A DNA stretch of 64,000 nt, taken from contig NZ_MDJS01000003.1 of NCBI RefSeq assembly GCF_001705515.1, positions 248,001 to 312,000 on the forward strand, written 5' to 3'. Both the position numbers and the translations under genes were made by a program. This DNA is from Mucilaginibacter sp. PPCGB 2223 (GTDB lineage Bacteria > Bacteroidota > Bacteroidia > Sphingobacteriales > Sphingobacteriaceae). Of this stretch, positions 33,731-42,111 are shown piece by piece; the first letter of the stretch is position 1; each line of letters starts with the position of its first letter. Below the pieces are notes generated by a model. The model saw nothing but the letters and a program-made list of their open reading frames with translations, did no database searches and had not been told where the DNA came from.

Positions 33731-34861
33731 ATGCAATTTAAATTAACTACTACCGATCCGCTATCAAAAGCCCGCGCGGGCGAGATCACAACGGATCACG
33801 GAACGATACAAACGCCGATATTTATGCCCGTCGGCACAGCCGGAACGGTAAAAGCCGTGCACCAGCGCGAGCTTAGGGACGATATCAAAGCACAGATCAT
33901 CTTAGGCAATACTTATCACCTATACCTGCGCCCGGGCCTGGATACGCTCGAAAAAGCCGGGGGCCTGCACAAATTTAATGGCTGGGACAGGCCGATTTTA
34001 ACCGATAGCGGCGGTTACCAGGTATACTCGCTGACGGAAGTGCGCAAGATAAAAGAAGAAGGCGTTACCTTCCGTTCACATATCGATGGTTCGAAACACC
34101 TGTTCACGCCCGAGGGCGTGATGGATATACAGCGCACCATAGGCGCCGATATTATTATGGCTTTTGACGAGTGCACGCCCTACCCCTGCGATTATGGATA
34201 TGCGCGCCGCTCGCTGGATATGACGCACCGCTGGCTTAAGCGCTGCTGCGATCGTTTCGACTCGACTGAGCCTAAATACGGCTACAGCCAAACCCTCTTC
34301 CCAATTGTGCAGGGCTCGGTTTATAAGGATCTGCGGATCAAATCGGCCGAAACGATAGCCGGATTCGGGCGCGAGGGCAATGCCATAGGCGGGCTATCGG
34401 TAGGCGAGCCTGCCGAAGAAATGTACGCCATGACCGAAGTGGTGTGCGATATACTGCCGGGCGATAAACCCCGTTATCTGATGGGCGTGGGCACGCCGGT
34501 GAATATCCTCGAAAACATTGCTTTAGGCGTGGATATGTTTGATTGTGTGATGCCTACCCGAAATGGCCGCAACGGCATGTTGTTTACACGTAACGGCATC
34601 ATCAACATCAAAAACGAAAAGTGGAAGAACGATTTCTCGGCGATTGACGAAGAAAGCGATTTGTATGCCGATACATGCTATTCAAAAGCCTATCTTCGTC
34701 ACCTCATCCACTCGGGCGAAATGCTTGGCGCGCAGATAGCTACGCTGCACAACCTGCATTTTTACCTGTGGCTGGTAAAACAGGCCCGCGAAAAAATTAT
34801 TTCGGGAGAGTTTTACGACTGGAAAAATAAAATGGTGAAAACACTGGCTCAACGCTTATAA
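33731..34861 (+). CDS. tgt: tRNA-guanine transglycosylase
   Basis: A 376-residue enzyme that swaps guanine 34 for preQ1 in GUN-anticodon tRNAs, a step of queuosine formation. Active-site segments are LTDSGGYQVYSL near residue 95, AFDECTPYP near 145, GGLSVGEP near 220 and VDMFDCVMPTRNGRNGMLFT near 265. The structural zinc ligands of the E. coli enzyme (three Cys before the conserved His) map to Ser309, Leu311 and Asp314 here, while a single Cys is at 316; the His (in TLHNLHFY) remains. I recall this loss in other Bacteroidota. It is five bases upstream of the LptF/G gene. Confidence 0.96.
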   Translation: MQFKLTTTDPLSKARAGEITTDHGTIQTPIFMPVGTAGTVKAVHQRELRDDIKAQIILGNTYHLYLRPGLDTLEKAGGLHKFNGWDRPILTDSGGYQVYSLTEVRKIKEEGVTFRSHIDGSKHLFTPEGVMDIQRTIGADIIMAFDECTPYPCDYGYARRSLDMTHRWLKRCCDRFDSTEPKYGYSQTLFPIVQGSVYKDLRIKSAETIAGFGREGNAIGGLSVGEPAEEMYAMTEVVCDILPGDKPRYLMGVGTPVNILENIALGVDMFDCVMPTRNGRNGMLFTRNGIINIKNEKWKNDFSAIDEESDLYADTCYSKAYLRHLIHSGEMLGAQIATLHNLHFYLWLVKQAREKIISGEFYDWKNKMVKTLAQRL

Positions 34862-34866
34862 CGCAT

Positions 34867-35958
34867 ATGTTCAACAGGTTTGTAAAAACTTACGATCGCT
34901 ATATCATCCGCAAGTACCTGGGTACCTTTGTGTTTACCATAGCCATTTTTGTGGTGGTGATCGTGGTTTTTGATATTTCCGAAAAGCTCGATAACTTTTT
35001 AAAGAATAATGTCACCCTTAACGATATCATCTTTCAATACTACGCCGGCTGTATCCCGTTCTATATCGATATGCTGTCGCCGCTCATTAACTTTTTGGCG
35101 GTGATATTTTTTACCGCCAAGATGGCCAACCAAACCGAGATTGTGCCATTCTTATGCGGAGGTGCCAGTTTTAACCGTTTTTTAAGGCCTTATTTTATTT
35201 GCGCCACACTCATTTTCACGGTATCATTCTTTGCCGATATCTTTTTGATACCGTACACCAATAAGCTAAAAACCACCTTCGAGAATAAGTATATCGTCAT
35301 AGAGGACCCGACCAAGAGCGATGTGCACATCCAACTGGATAAGCACACTTTTGTATACATGCAAACCTTCGACCCCAATATACATACGGGTTACCAGTTT
35401 GTGCTCGAAAAATTTAACGGTGATGAGCTGAAGGAGAAGCTTACTGCCAACCGCATCACTTACGATTCGTTAAAAAACAGGTGGACGATACATGACTATG
35501 CCGTGAGGTATGTTAATGGCCTGCGCGAAAAAATGGTTTGGCAGGGCGCCTCAAAAGATACTGTTTTAGACATGCGGCCGGCCGATTTTGTACTGCACGA
35601 TAACATTTATACAGCCATGTCGACCGCCGAACTGAATAATAATATCAAAAAGGAAACCATCCGCGGGACGGGTGTTGTAAACAATATGCTGTTTGAAAAA
35701 TACAAGCGTTTTGTATACCCGCTGGCGTCGTATGTGCTTACGCTGATCGGCGTGGCGCTATCGTCGCGCAAGGTGCGCGGGGGCGTCGGGCTGTCGCTGG
35801 GGATAGGCTTCTTTTTGTGTTTTGCCTATATCGTAGTGGAGCAATTTGCCTTTGTTTTTTCGGTAAAGGGCGGCCTCCCACCTATCATCGCAGTGTTTAT
35901 ACCTAACCTGGTATTTGGATTTTTAGGCTATTACCTGCTACGTAAAGCCCCCAAATAA
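34867..35958 (+). CDS. LptF/LptG-family lipopolysaccharide export permease
   Basis: A 363-residue inner-membrane protein of the YjgP/YjgQ family, which with LptB drives LPS from the inner membrane. It begins KTYDRYIIRKYLGTFVFTIAIFVVVI, then has membrane segments at about 15-40, 58-80, 105-130, and three at 280-360, with a periplasmic beta-jellyroll-like part between (about 140-270). A second LptF/G gene is not in the window. It follows tgt by five bases and its stop overlaps the start of the EamA gene by one base (TAATG), so the three are an operon. Confidence 0.93.
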   Translation: MFNRFVKTYDRYIIRKYLGTFVFTIAIFVVVIVVFDISEKLDNFLKNNVTLNDIIFQYYAGCIPFYIDMLSPLINFLAVIFFTAKMANQTEIVPFLCGGASFNRFLRPYFICATLIFTVSFFADIFLIPYTNKLKTTFENKYIVIEDPTKSDVHIQLDKHTFVYMQTFDPNIHTGYQFVLEKFNGDELKEKLTANRITYDSLKNRWTIHDYAVRYVNGLREKMVWQGASKDTVLDMRPADFVLHDNIYTAMSTAELNNNIKKETIRGTGVVNNMLFEKYKRFVYPLASYVLTLIGVALSSRKVRGGVGLSLGIGFFLCFAYIVVEQFAFVFSVKGGLPPIIAVFIPNLVFGFLGYYLLRKAPK

Positions 35959-36860
35959 TGGCTGCAAAAAGTGTACGAACCGGCCTCAACAAAAATCTCC
36001 TGATCCTCCATTTTACTGTTTTCATCTGGGGGTTCACGGGTATTTTGGGTGCTTTAATTCACGTGCACGCAGTGTACCTGGTATGGTACCGGGTGCTTAT
36101 CGCATTATGTACTTTGTTCCTTTATTTCAGGGTGAGCAAGGTGCAGTTCAGGGTGGATAGGGCTACTTTTTTAAAGCTGTTTTTTACGGGCGCGCTGGTT
36201 GGCGCGCACTGGATATTATTCTTCGAATCCATCAAAATTGCTACCGTTTCGGTGACGCTGGTATGCCTCTCTTCGATGACTTTGTTCACCGCTATTTTCG
36301 AACCGCTCATCAACAAAAAGAGAATTTCCCGGCTCGAAATACTGGCGGGAGTATTGATCATATGCGGCATCGTGATGATCTTTAAATTCGAAACCCAATA
36401 CACTATGGGTATCATTACCGGCCTGCTGAGCGCCAGCTTTTCGAGCCTCTTCGGTATTATTAATTCGCGCCAGGTGAAGAAAACAGAGCCGCCGGTCATC
36501 GCATTTTACGAACTGGGCGGGGCTATATTCTGGATAACTTTATTCCTCCTTTTTACCGGCGGTTTTAACAGAGATATGAAGCTTATCCCGTCTGATATCG
36601 GCTACCTGCTCATCCTTGGTACCGTGTGTACATCCCTCGCTTACGTGGCCGGCGTATCGGTAATGAAGGAGCTTTCGGCCTTCCGGGTAGCGCTCGTCAC
36701 CAACCTCGAGCCGGTTTACGGCATTATTATGGCCTTTGTTTTTTTTGGCGACCTGGACAAAATGACAGCGGGTTTCTGGGCAGGGGCCATCGTTATCCTC
36801 TCTACTATCTTTCTGTACCCGGTGGTACAAACACGGGTAGCCAATCGCAAAAAAGCTTAA
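35958..36860 (+). CDS. EamA/DMT-superfamily transporter
   Basis: A 300-residue protein with ten predicted membrane segments arranged as two five-helix EamA repeats (about 12-140 and 152-290). Typical sequences are VYLVWYRVLIAL in the first repeat and FRVALVTNLEPVYGIIMAFVFFGD near 240 in the second. Members export amino acids, nucleosides or other metabolites; the substrate is unknown. Its ATG overlaps the stop of the LptF/G gene. A long gene-free stretch follows. Confidence 0.92.
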   Translation: MAAKSVRTGLNKNLLILHFTVFIWGFTGILGALIHVHAVYLVWYRVLIALCTLFLYFRVSKVQFRVDRATFLKLFFTGALVGAHWILFFESIKIATVSVTLVCLSSMTLFTAIFEPLINKKRISRLEILAGVLIICGIVMIFKFETQYTMGIITGLLSASFSSLFGIINSRQVKKTEPPVIAFYELGGAIFWITLFLLFTGGFNRDMKLIPSDIGYLLILGTVCTSLAYVAGVSVMKELSAFRVALVTNLEPVYGIIMAFVFFGDLDKMTAGFWAGAIVILSTIFLYPVVQTRVANRKKA

Positions 36861-37657
36861 ATTCTCTTTCAATTTTTCCTCGTCAGGAATTCTCCCACGA
36901 GTAGGGGATAAGATTTTTGGTATACGGCCGGCGTATTTTAAGGCGATTTAAGCCCTTAAAATTCAACCGGGAGTATAACAGTATGATTATCATCCGGATA
37001 AATAAACCTGCGCAAAATCGACAATTTTCTAAGTGTATTTAAGGCCACCCGACAAAAGGCCATTAAACGGCTGTTTACTGGCAAAATAAATGCGTTTTTT
37101 TTCTATCACAAGTTAAAAATTGCATTTTATTCAAATATTATAATTATTTTATAATCAGATATTTATTACCATTATTAAAAGTTATATGTTAGATAAAGTG
37201 GTACTTTTGTAAAAACCAAAAACTAAATATTTTAGCACAAAATACAACTCATTGATAAAAGCACCAAAAAAGTCATTTTACTTAATGATTTTCAGATAAT
37301 TAGGAAGTATAAAATAAACAAAAACTTTTTCGGCCTGAAATCGGGTAGTTAGTGTACCGAAATTGAAAGACGATTTTTAAATTTTCGAGGGGCTGTACCC
37401 TCCCATTTTTGGGCGGAAAAAATTTGGGCGATTTCGGGCGGATTTTTTGAAGCAAAAATTTGAGCATGAAAAATGCCGCTAAATTTTTGCGTGAAAATTT
37501 TGGCCTGGAATTGAGGGGCAAAAATGGAGCGCCGGCCTTGAACGGGGGAACTCAATTTTACAATGAGATGAAAAATTGTCAGCGCCTGATTAAAACGGAA
37601 TTTTGATCGGGATTTAAAAAATCAGATATTCGTTAAAACAGATCAATCCCAAAAACC
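36861..37657. other. Gene-free region of about 800 bases with promoter-like box
   Basis: No convincing reading frame on either strand. 36890-37320 is AT-rich. A -7-like tacttttg occurs at 37202-37209. From about 37380 to 37530 the plus strand becomes G-rich with repeated aaaattt and gggcgg motifs (cgaggggctgtaccctccc near 37383), unlike any coding pattern in the window. It could contain an untranslated RNA or a degraded gene; I cannot decide from sequence alone. Confidence 0.5.
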
Positions 37658-37936
37658 ATGCGCATCAAAACCATCGTCCTTATCATTGTTACCATCTTGC
37701 TAACGGTTATCATTATGCAAAACACGAGGCCCATCACTTTCAATATTTTGTTCTGGCAGGCGTCGGTTTCGGGCCTGGTGATGATGGCCGTGGTTGCTAT
37801 CATCAGCCTGATCATCGGCATCATGATCGGCCGGCCGACCAGGGTACGGTTTGACGACTCTCACCCATCGATGGATAACCCGACCGGCAAAGCAGCCGAT
37901 ACACTAAGCGATGAGGATCGGGATTATATTAATTAA
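37658..37936 (+). CDS. LapA-domain small membrane protein
   Basis: A 92-residue protein with two membrane segments (about residues 5-21 and 34-56) separated by MQNTRPITFNILFWQASVS, the signature of LapA/DUF1049 proteins that assist LPS assembly in E. coli (where LapA works with LapB). The C-terminal tail is polar. The start at 37658 is the first ATG after a gene-free region. No lapB-like TPR gene is adjacent, so any LPS role is by family only. Confidence 0.85.
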   Translation: MRIKTIVLIIVTILLTVIIMQNTRPITFNILFWQASVSGLVMMAVVAIISLIIGIMIGRPTRVRFDDSHPSMDNPTGKAADTLSDEDRDYIN

Positions 37937-37946
37937 CAGAGTTCTC

Positions 37947-38027
37947 GGTTTTCTGTTGCCGGTTATCAGTTACCGGACAGGGGATAAATGTAAAAACTGA
38001 CAACCTCAAACTGACAACAGACAACTA
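37947..38027. repeat. Word hairpin (ctgacaac type)
   Basis: Left arm 37947-37980 (words cggtttt, ctgttgc, cggttat, cagttac) and right arm 37994-38027 (words aactgac, aacctca, aactgac, aacagac, aac) are imperfect inverted complements. It ends eight bases before the next start codon. Confidence 0.6.
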
Positions 38028-38035
38028 ACATCACT

Positions 38036-38920
38036 ATGAAAAAAATAGGATTTATAGGGCTCGGAAATATGGGTACGCCCATGGCTCAAAACCTCATCAA
38101 AGCGGGGTACCATTTACAGGTTTATAACCGTACTATCAGCAAGGCCGACGAGCTTGAACAAGGCTCGATCAGCAAATGTAAAACACCGGCCGATGCGGCG
38201 GCTAATGTTGCCTTTGTGGTGAGCATGTTGTCGGAAGATGAGATAGTGAAAGAGGCGACTTCGGGAACGGACGGTTTGCTGCGAACTTTGCAAAAAGGAG
38301 GCGTACATATTTCGATGAGCACCATCTCACCCGAGACATCCGAGGAACTTGCCAAACTGCATGAGCAGGCCGGTAGTACTTACATTGCCTGCCCTGTGTT
38401 CGGCCGGCCGGAAGCCGCCGCCGCAAAGAAATTATTTGTATGCACATCGGGCAATGCAAAAGCCAAAGAGGCTGCCCGCCCGATACTCGAAGCGCTTGGC
38501 CAGAGCGTGACGGACTTTGGCGAAGCTGTAGGCGCGGCCAACGTTTTAAAAGTGACGGGGAATTTTATGATCATCGGCGCACTCGAGCTGATGGCCGAAG
38601 CGTTTACCCTTGCCGAGAAGAACGGACTGGACCGTGTACAGGTCGCTGATTTTTTTGGCTCAACTTTGTTCAATGCGCCTATCTTTCACAATTACGGCAG
38701 GCTCATTGCCAACAAGCAGTACCAGCCCGTGGGCTTCAAAGCCAAATTAGGCTATAAAGACGCCCGCCTTGCGCTTAAACTATCGCAGGCAAGCCAGACT
38801 CCCATGCCGCTGGCTACACTCGCTCATAACCGTTTATTAACGGCCGTAGCCAAAGGCGATGGCGAACAGGATTGGGTACAGGCGTTTGGCAAGGGGGTGA
38901 GTGATGATGCGGGTGTGTAG
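38036..38920 (+). CDS. Beta-hydroxyacid dehydrogenase family oxidoreductase
   Basis: A 294-residue NAD(P)-dependent enzyme of the 3-hydroxyisobutyrate dehydrogenase/6-phosphogluconate dehydrogenase-like family. It has the Rossmann motif IGFIGLGNMGTPMAQNL at residues 3-20, NRT at 32-34 (Arg33 suggests NADP preference), the substrate motif near 117 (CPVFGRPEAA) and the catalytic-Lys region GAANVLKVTGNFM near 165. Reactions include glyoxylate, succinate semialdehyde or beta-hydroxyacid reduction; the substrate is undetermined. It is isolated between repeat hairpins. Confidence 0.92.
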   Translation: MKKIGFIGLGNMGTPMAQNLIKAGYHLQVYNRTISKADELEQGSISKCKTPADAAANVAFVVSMLSEDEIVKEATSGTDGLLRTLQKGGVHISMSTISPETSEELAKLHEQAGSTYIACPVFGRPEAAAAKKLFVCTSGNAKAKEAARPILEALGQSVTDFGEAVGAANVLKVTGNFMIIGALELMAEAFTLAEKNGLDRVQVADFFGSTLFNAPIFHNYGRLIANKQYQPVGFKAKLGYKDARLALKLSQASQTPMPLATLAHNRLLTAVAKGDGEQDWVQAFGKGVSDDAGV

Positions 38921-38962
38921 TCGGGAGTCTTGAGTCCATGGTTGATAGTCCATAGACCATGG
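38920..38962. repeat. Word hairpin arm, atagacc/atagtcc family (copy 4)
   Basis: Words gtcggga, gtcttga, gtccatg, gttgatagtcc, atagaccatgg begin at the stop codon of the dehydrogenase gene. No strong opposite arm follows; the next sequence is the tcattgcga element. Confidence 0.7.
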
Positions 38963-39007
38963 CCATGTTATCACAACACCACATTATCACGGTCTCATTC
39001 ACTTACC

Positions 39008-39107
39008 CGTCATTGCGAACGGTAGTGAAGCAATCTCTACAAAGGACAGTCGATGCTTGCAATCGGACCTGTATAGCTTAGAGATTGCTTCGTTCCTCGC
39101 AATGACG
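39008..39107. repeat. Complete inverted-repeat element, tcattgcga...cgcaatgac type
   Basis: Left arm 39008-39040 (cgtcattgcgaacggtagtg, then aagcaatctctac) and right arm 39079-39107 (tagagattgcttcgttcctc, then gcaatgacg) are inverted complements around a loop of about 40 bases. This element type occurs widely in bacterial intergenic DNA. A half copy is at 4487-4520 and a shorter remnant, ttagagattgctt, near 41878. Confidence 0.9.
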
Positions 39108-39127
39108 CGCGGAGATCTGAGAGTTAA

Positions 39128-39931
39128 TCATACTTCGTAAAAAACCTGATTATCGGCTTCCAAAAATTTCAGATCAGGTTTCTCTTTAAATATCCCGAAG
39201 ACGGATGCTCCGCTCCCGCTCATACTGGCGTATAGCGCGCCGGCCTTGTACAGGTCGGCTTTTACGCCACGGATCTGCGGGTGGTTGATGAAGATGTGCT
39301 CCTCAAAATCGTTTTTGATGTGGTTGCGCCATTCGGCTACCGGTAACTGAACAAGCTCTTGCAGCGACCGCGTTACCGGGGCGGGTTTTACGCCCCGGTA
39401 TGCTTCGGCGGTGGATACGTGTACCGGCGGCATGACGAGCGCGATATGATATGACAACAGCTCGACCGTTGCCGGCTCGAACTCATCGCCTTTGCCGAAA
39501 GCGAATACGGGCTTGCTTTCGATGAAGAAGGCACAGTCGGCACCCAATTGACGGGCGTAGCCTATCATGGCTTCGGTTGATAAGCCGAGGTTGAACTTCT
39601 GATCGATGAGACGGATAAAGTAACCGGCATCAGCCGAGCCGCCGCCCAGACCCGCGCCTATGGGGATATGTTTGTGCAGATGGATCTTGATGGGCGGCAG
39701 ATCGTGGTCCCGCTTCATCAGGTGGTACGCCTTTACGCACAGGTTATCTTCTACCCTGCCCGGTATCCCCAATCCGGATGATTCGAAGCTGAGCTCATCG
39801 CTTTCGATCACTTCGAGCACGTCGTTAATTTTGATGGGATAAAATATAGTTTCGAGATTGTGGTAACCGTCGGGACGACGAGCGGTAATGTTTAAACCGA
39901 TATTGATCTTGGCGATTGGAAAATTGATCAT
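39128..39931 (-). CDS. ispE: 4-diphosphocytidyl-2-C-methyl-D-erythritol kinase
   Basis: A 267-residue GHMP kinase of the MEP isoprenoid pathway, phosphorylating the 2-OH of CDP-methylerythritol. It starts NFPIAKINIGLNITARRPDGYHNLETIFYP, with Lys8 and Asn10 in the substrate site, has the ATP-binding glycine-rich loop PIGAGLGGGSADAGYF near residue 90, and the third motif SMSGSGASVFGIF near 235. The length is slightly short of the E. coli enzyme (283) but all motifs are present. No other MEP gene is nearby. It is divergent from thyA across a repeat hairpin. Confidence 0.95.
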   Translation of the reverse strand: MINFPIAKINIGLNITARRPDGYHNLETIFYPIKINDVLEVIESDELSFESSGLGIPGRVEDNLCVKAYHLMKRDHDLPPIKIHLHKHIPIGAGLGGGSADAGYFIRLIDQKFNLGLSTEAMIGYARQLGADCAFFIESKPVFAFGKGDEFEPATVELLSYHIALVMPPVHVSTAEAYRGVKPAPVTRSLQELVQLPVAEWRNHIKNDFEEHIFINHPQIRGVKADLYKAGALYASMSGSGASVFGIFKEKPDLKFLEADNQVFYEV

Positions 39932-40008
39932 GCAGAATGATTAACACGGCGGGTTTTTATGCACATCCGTTGGATAGCAAAATTAGTTTATTTTCTTTTG
40001 TGTTTGGA

Positions 40009-40087
40009 ATAGACCATAGTCGATAGCCCATAGACCATGGTAAAACCAAATTAAAACTATGGGCTATCTGCTATGGTCTATGGACTA
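40009..40087. repeat. Word hairpin, atagacc/atagtcc family (copy 5)
   Basis: Left arm 40009-40040 (atagacc, atagtcg, atagccc, atagacc, atgg) and right arm 40056-40087 (actatgggctatctgctatg and onward) are near-complementary with a 15-base loop. It lies 12 bases before the thyA start, so it may be part of the leader. Confidence 0.85.
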
Positions 40088-40098
40088 AAAAGAATAAC

Positions 40099-40920
40099 AT
40101 GAAACAATACCTCGACCTGATGCGCCACGTGATGGAGAACGGCGCCCAAAAGCACGACCGTACCGGTACCGGTACCCTGAGCGTATTTGGTTACCAGATG
40201 CGTTTTAACCTGCAGGAGGGTTTTCCGCTGGTGACGACGAAGAAGCTGCACCTGAAATCGATCATCCACGAACTGATCTGGTTTTTGAGCGGCGATACCA
40301 ATATCCGTTACCTGAAAGAGAACGGCGTGCGCATCTGGGACGAGTGGGCCGATGCCGAAGGCAACCTTGGCCCCGTGTACGGCTACCAGTGGCGCAGCTG
40401 GCCCAAGCCCGATGGCGGGCATATCGACCAGATAAGCCAGGTGGTAAAAACCCTGAAGAACAACCCGGATTCGCGCCGCATTATGGTTTCGGCCTGGAAC
40501 GTGGCCGATGTCGACCAGATGGCGCTGCCGCCCTGCCATAGTTTGTTCCAGTTCTACGTACAGCCCCCTAACCCCCTGAAGGGGGAACTGAAAGGCAAGC
40601 TGTCGTGCCAGCTATACCAGCGCAGTGCGGATATATTTTTGGGTGTGCCGTTCAATATCGCTTCTTATGCTTTGCTGACGATGATGATGGCGCAGGTGTG
40701 CGACCTGGACTATGGCGACTTTATCCACACCTTTGGCGATGCGCACATCTATAACAACCATCTGGAGCAGGCCACGCTGCAGCTGAGCCGCGAGCCGCGC
40801 CCGCTGCCGACTATGAAGATCAACCCGGATGTGAAGGATATCTTCGGTTTTAAATTTGAGGATTTTACGCTGGAGAATTATGACCCGTGGCCGCATATTA
40901 AGGGAGCGGTAGCGGTGTAG
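40099..40920 (+). CDS. thyA: Thymidylate synthase with a 9-residue insertion
   Basis: A 273-residue folate-dependent enzyme converting dUMP to dTMP. Conserved parts are [20 protein letters not shown], the catalytic Cys in [13 protein letters not shown] near residue 147, [20 protein letters not shown] (phosphate-binding Arg) and [11 protein letters not shown]. The usual length is 264. The extra nine residues, PPNPLKGEL (156-164), lie between the FYV strand and GKLSCQ, in a surface hairpin, and are encoded exactly by bases 40564-40590, which match an intergenic palindromic repeat. The frame is kept and all catalytic motifs are intact, so the enzyme is probably active. folA follows after one unrelated gene and a repeat cluster. 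Confidence 0.95.
   Translation: MKQYLDLMRHVMENGAQKHDRTGTGTLSVFGYQMRFNLQEGFPLVTTKKLHLKSIIHELIWFLSGDTNIRYLKENGVRIWDEWADAEGNLGPVYGYQWRSWPKPDGGHIDQISQVVKTLKNNPDSRRIMVSAWNVADVDQMALPPCHSLFQFYVQPPNPLKGELKGKLSCQLYQRSADIFLGVPFNIASYALLTMMMAQVCDLDYGDFIHTFGDAHIYNNHLEQATLQLSREPRPLPTMKINPDVKDIFGFKFEDFTLENYDPWPHIKGAVAV
40564..40590 (+). repeat. Palindromic repeat inserted in frame in thyA
   Basis: A 27-base segment (core ccccctgaagggggaa) equal to nine codons. It resembles the repeat at 18570-18594 after glutamine synthetase, with agccccct before and gggggaact or gggggagct after the centre in both. Confidence 0.8.
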
Positions 40921-40926
40921 GAGTTT

Positions 40927-41775
40927 ATGGGTATCTGGGCAGCGACAATATCATCAAACGATACTTATGCAGATACGTATTCGGAATTCTTCGACTTGTA
41001 CAATAGTGGGCTGGAGGTAGCAGAAATTTCTGATAAGCTCGTTGCTAAAAATCAAGATACGATCAATAATCCCGAAGATTGCAATAATTTTTGGTTTGCG
41101 TTAGCAAAAGCGCAATGGGAATGTAAACAACTTGATGATGAATTATACTCGAAAGTAAGTTCAATAATTAATGATGATATTGACATTGCGGTTTGGAGAG
41201 ATCTTGGGGTTACTGAAAAAGAACTTAAAATAAGAAAATTCTTTTTAGACAAGTTTCTTACCGAAATCAGTAAGGAAAGACCTAAAGCTAAACTCCGAAA
41301 AAAACCTAAAATCCAAGAGCCTGCATTCGCCAAAGGCGACTGTATAATTTTTAAATTAGATAACGAGAACTATGGCGGGGCTGTTATTTTAGAAGCCATC
41401 TATAACACCCAACACGGATGGAATTTGGTTGCAACAACCCGAATAAACCAAGCCATGAAACCAAGCATTAAAGATTTTATTAAAACGAATGTATTAATTC
41501 GAAATTTCGGTGCTTATGACGACAAAGCTGCGATAAATTGGATATTGCCAATCAGATTTAAAAACATAGCTCATCTTTTTGAGAAGGTAGGTAGCGTAGA
41601 CATTGAATTTACTTACAGCACTAAAGATATTACATATGGTTTCGCAGGAGATTATGACAAGTGGATCATTGAGCAAGCTAATATGCAATTTCGATTTGAG
41701 GCCGAAGGCAACAAACCTAATCTAACGATGACGTTAAAATCATTTATACAAAAAAGCAAATGGAAGCTGTGGTAA
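40927..41775 (+). CDS. Unknown two-part protein: DUF4259-like start plus immunity-like C-terminus
   Basis: A 282-residue cytoplasmic protein. It begins MGIWAATISSNDTYADTYSEFFDLYNSG, a pattern (MGxW...ND..AD) I know from a widespread bacterial family; FWFALAKAQWECKQLD near residue 55 and the basic linker RPKAKLRKKPK near 118 fit that family. From about 133, FAKGDCIIFKLDNENYGGAV resembles the start of Imm26-type immunity domains. No function is established. Codon use and AT content (20 G+C in the 60 bases 41161-41220) differ sharply from thyA six bases upstream, which suggests transfer. It is followed by a 680-base repeat-filled gap, not by a toxin gene. Confidence 0.75.
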   Translation: MGIWAATISSNDTYADTYSEFFDLYNSGLEVAEISDKLVAKNQDTINNPEDCNNFWFALAKAQWECKQLDDELYSKVSSIINDDIDIAVWRDLGVTEKELKIRKFFLDKFLTEISKERPKAKLRKKPKIQEPAFAKGDCIIFKLDNENYGGAVILEAIYNTQHGWNLVATTRINQAMKPSIKDFIKTNVLIRNFGAYDDKAAINWILPIRFKNIAHLFEKVGSVDIEFTYSTKDITYGFAGDYDKWIIEQANMQFRFEAEGNKPNLTMTLKSFIQKSKWKLW

Positions 41776-41946
41776 TGTGCATTTGAAGACTGTTTATTTG
41801 ATAACCTGAGCAAAATTTCGTATTTTTATAGAGGCCTGAGGTAGTGAAATAGTTAACAGCGCAGTTTGAAACCGTTCTTAGAGATTGCTTTACCGAAACA
41901 AGTTTGGCACAGGCTGTACCTGGCAATAACATGGAGGGAAATGTTT

Positions 41947-42047
41947 GCGTTAGCGATTGCAGCGGATACCGGCCTGTGGATAAGGCCTGAAGGCGTATGA
42001 GCGGAAAGCGCGGGCTCAGATAGCTATCGGAGTAACGCCCAAAATAG
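41947..42047 (+). repeat. Interspersed element of about 100 bp, copy B
   Basis: Starts gcgttagcgattgcagcgg and ends acgcccaaaatag, with gataccggcc and tatgagcgg in between. Same order as the copy at 4346. The gap 41776-42453 holds no gene: this element, then words of the aagaatc/aagatgc type (42050-42085), the palindromes at 42112 and the hairpin at 42253. Confidence 0.8.
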
Positions 42048-42111
42048 AAGAAGCAAGAATCAAGATGCAAGAGTCAAGACAAAAAATGCAAAATGCTATT
42101 ACAATTATGAA

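Noticed and set aside
37300..37555. Two overlapping minus-strand frames in the large gene-free region
   Set aside because: Both are short, Lys/Phe/Pro-rich and follow from the A-rich and G-rich strand bias; no start context or family.
40564..40590. Sequencing error as the cause of the extra thyA residues
   Set aside because: The insertion is exactly 27 bases, keeps the frame, and matches another repeat in the window, so an error is unlikely.
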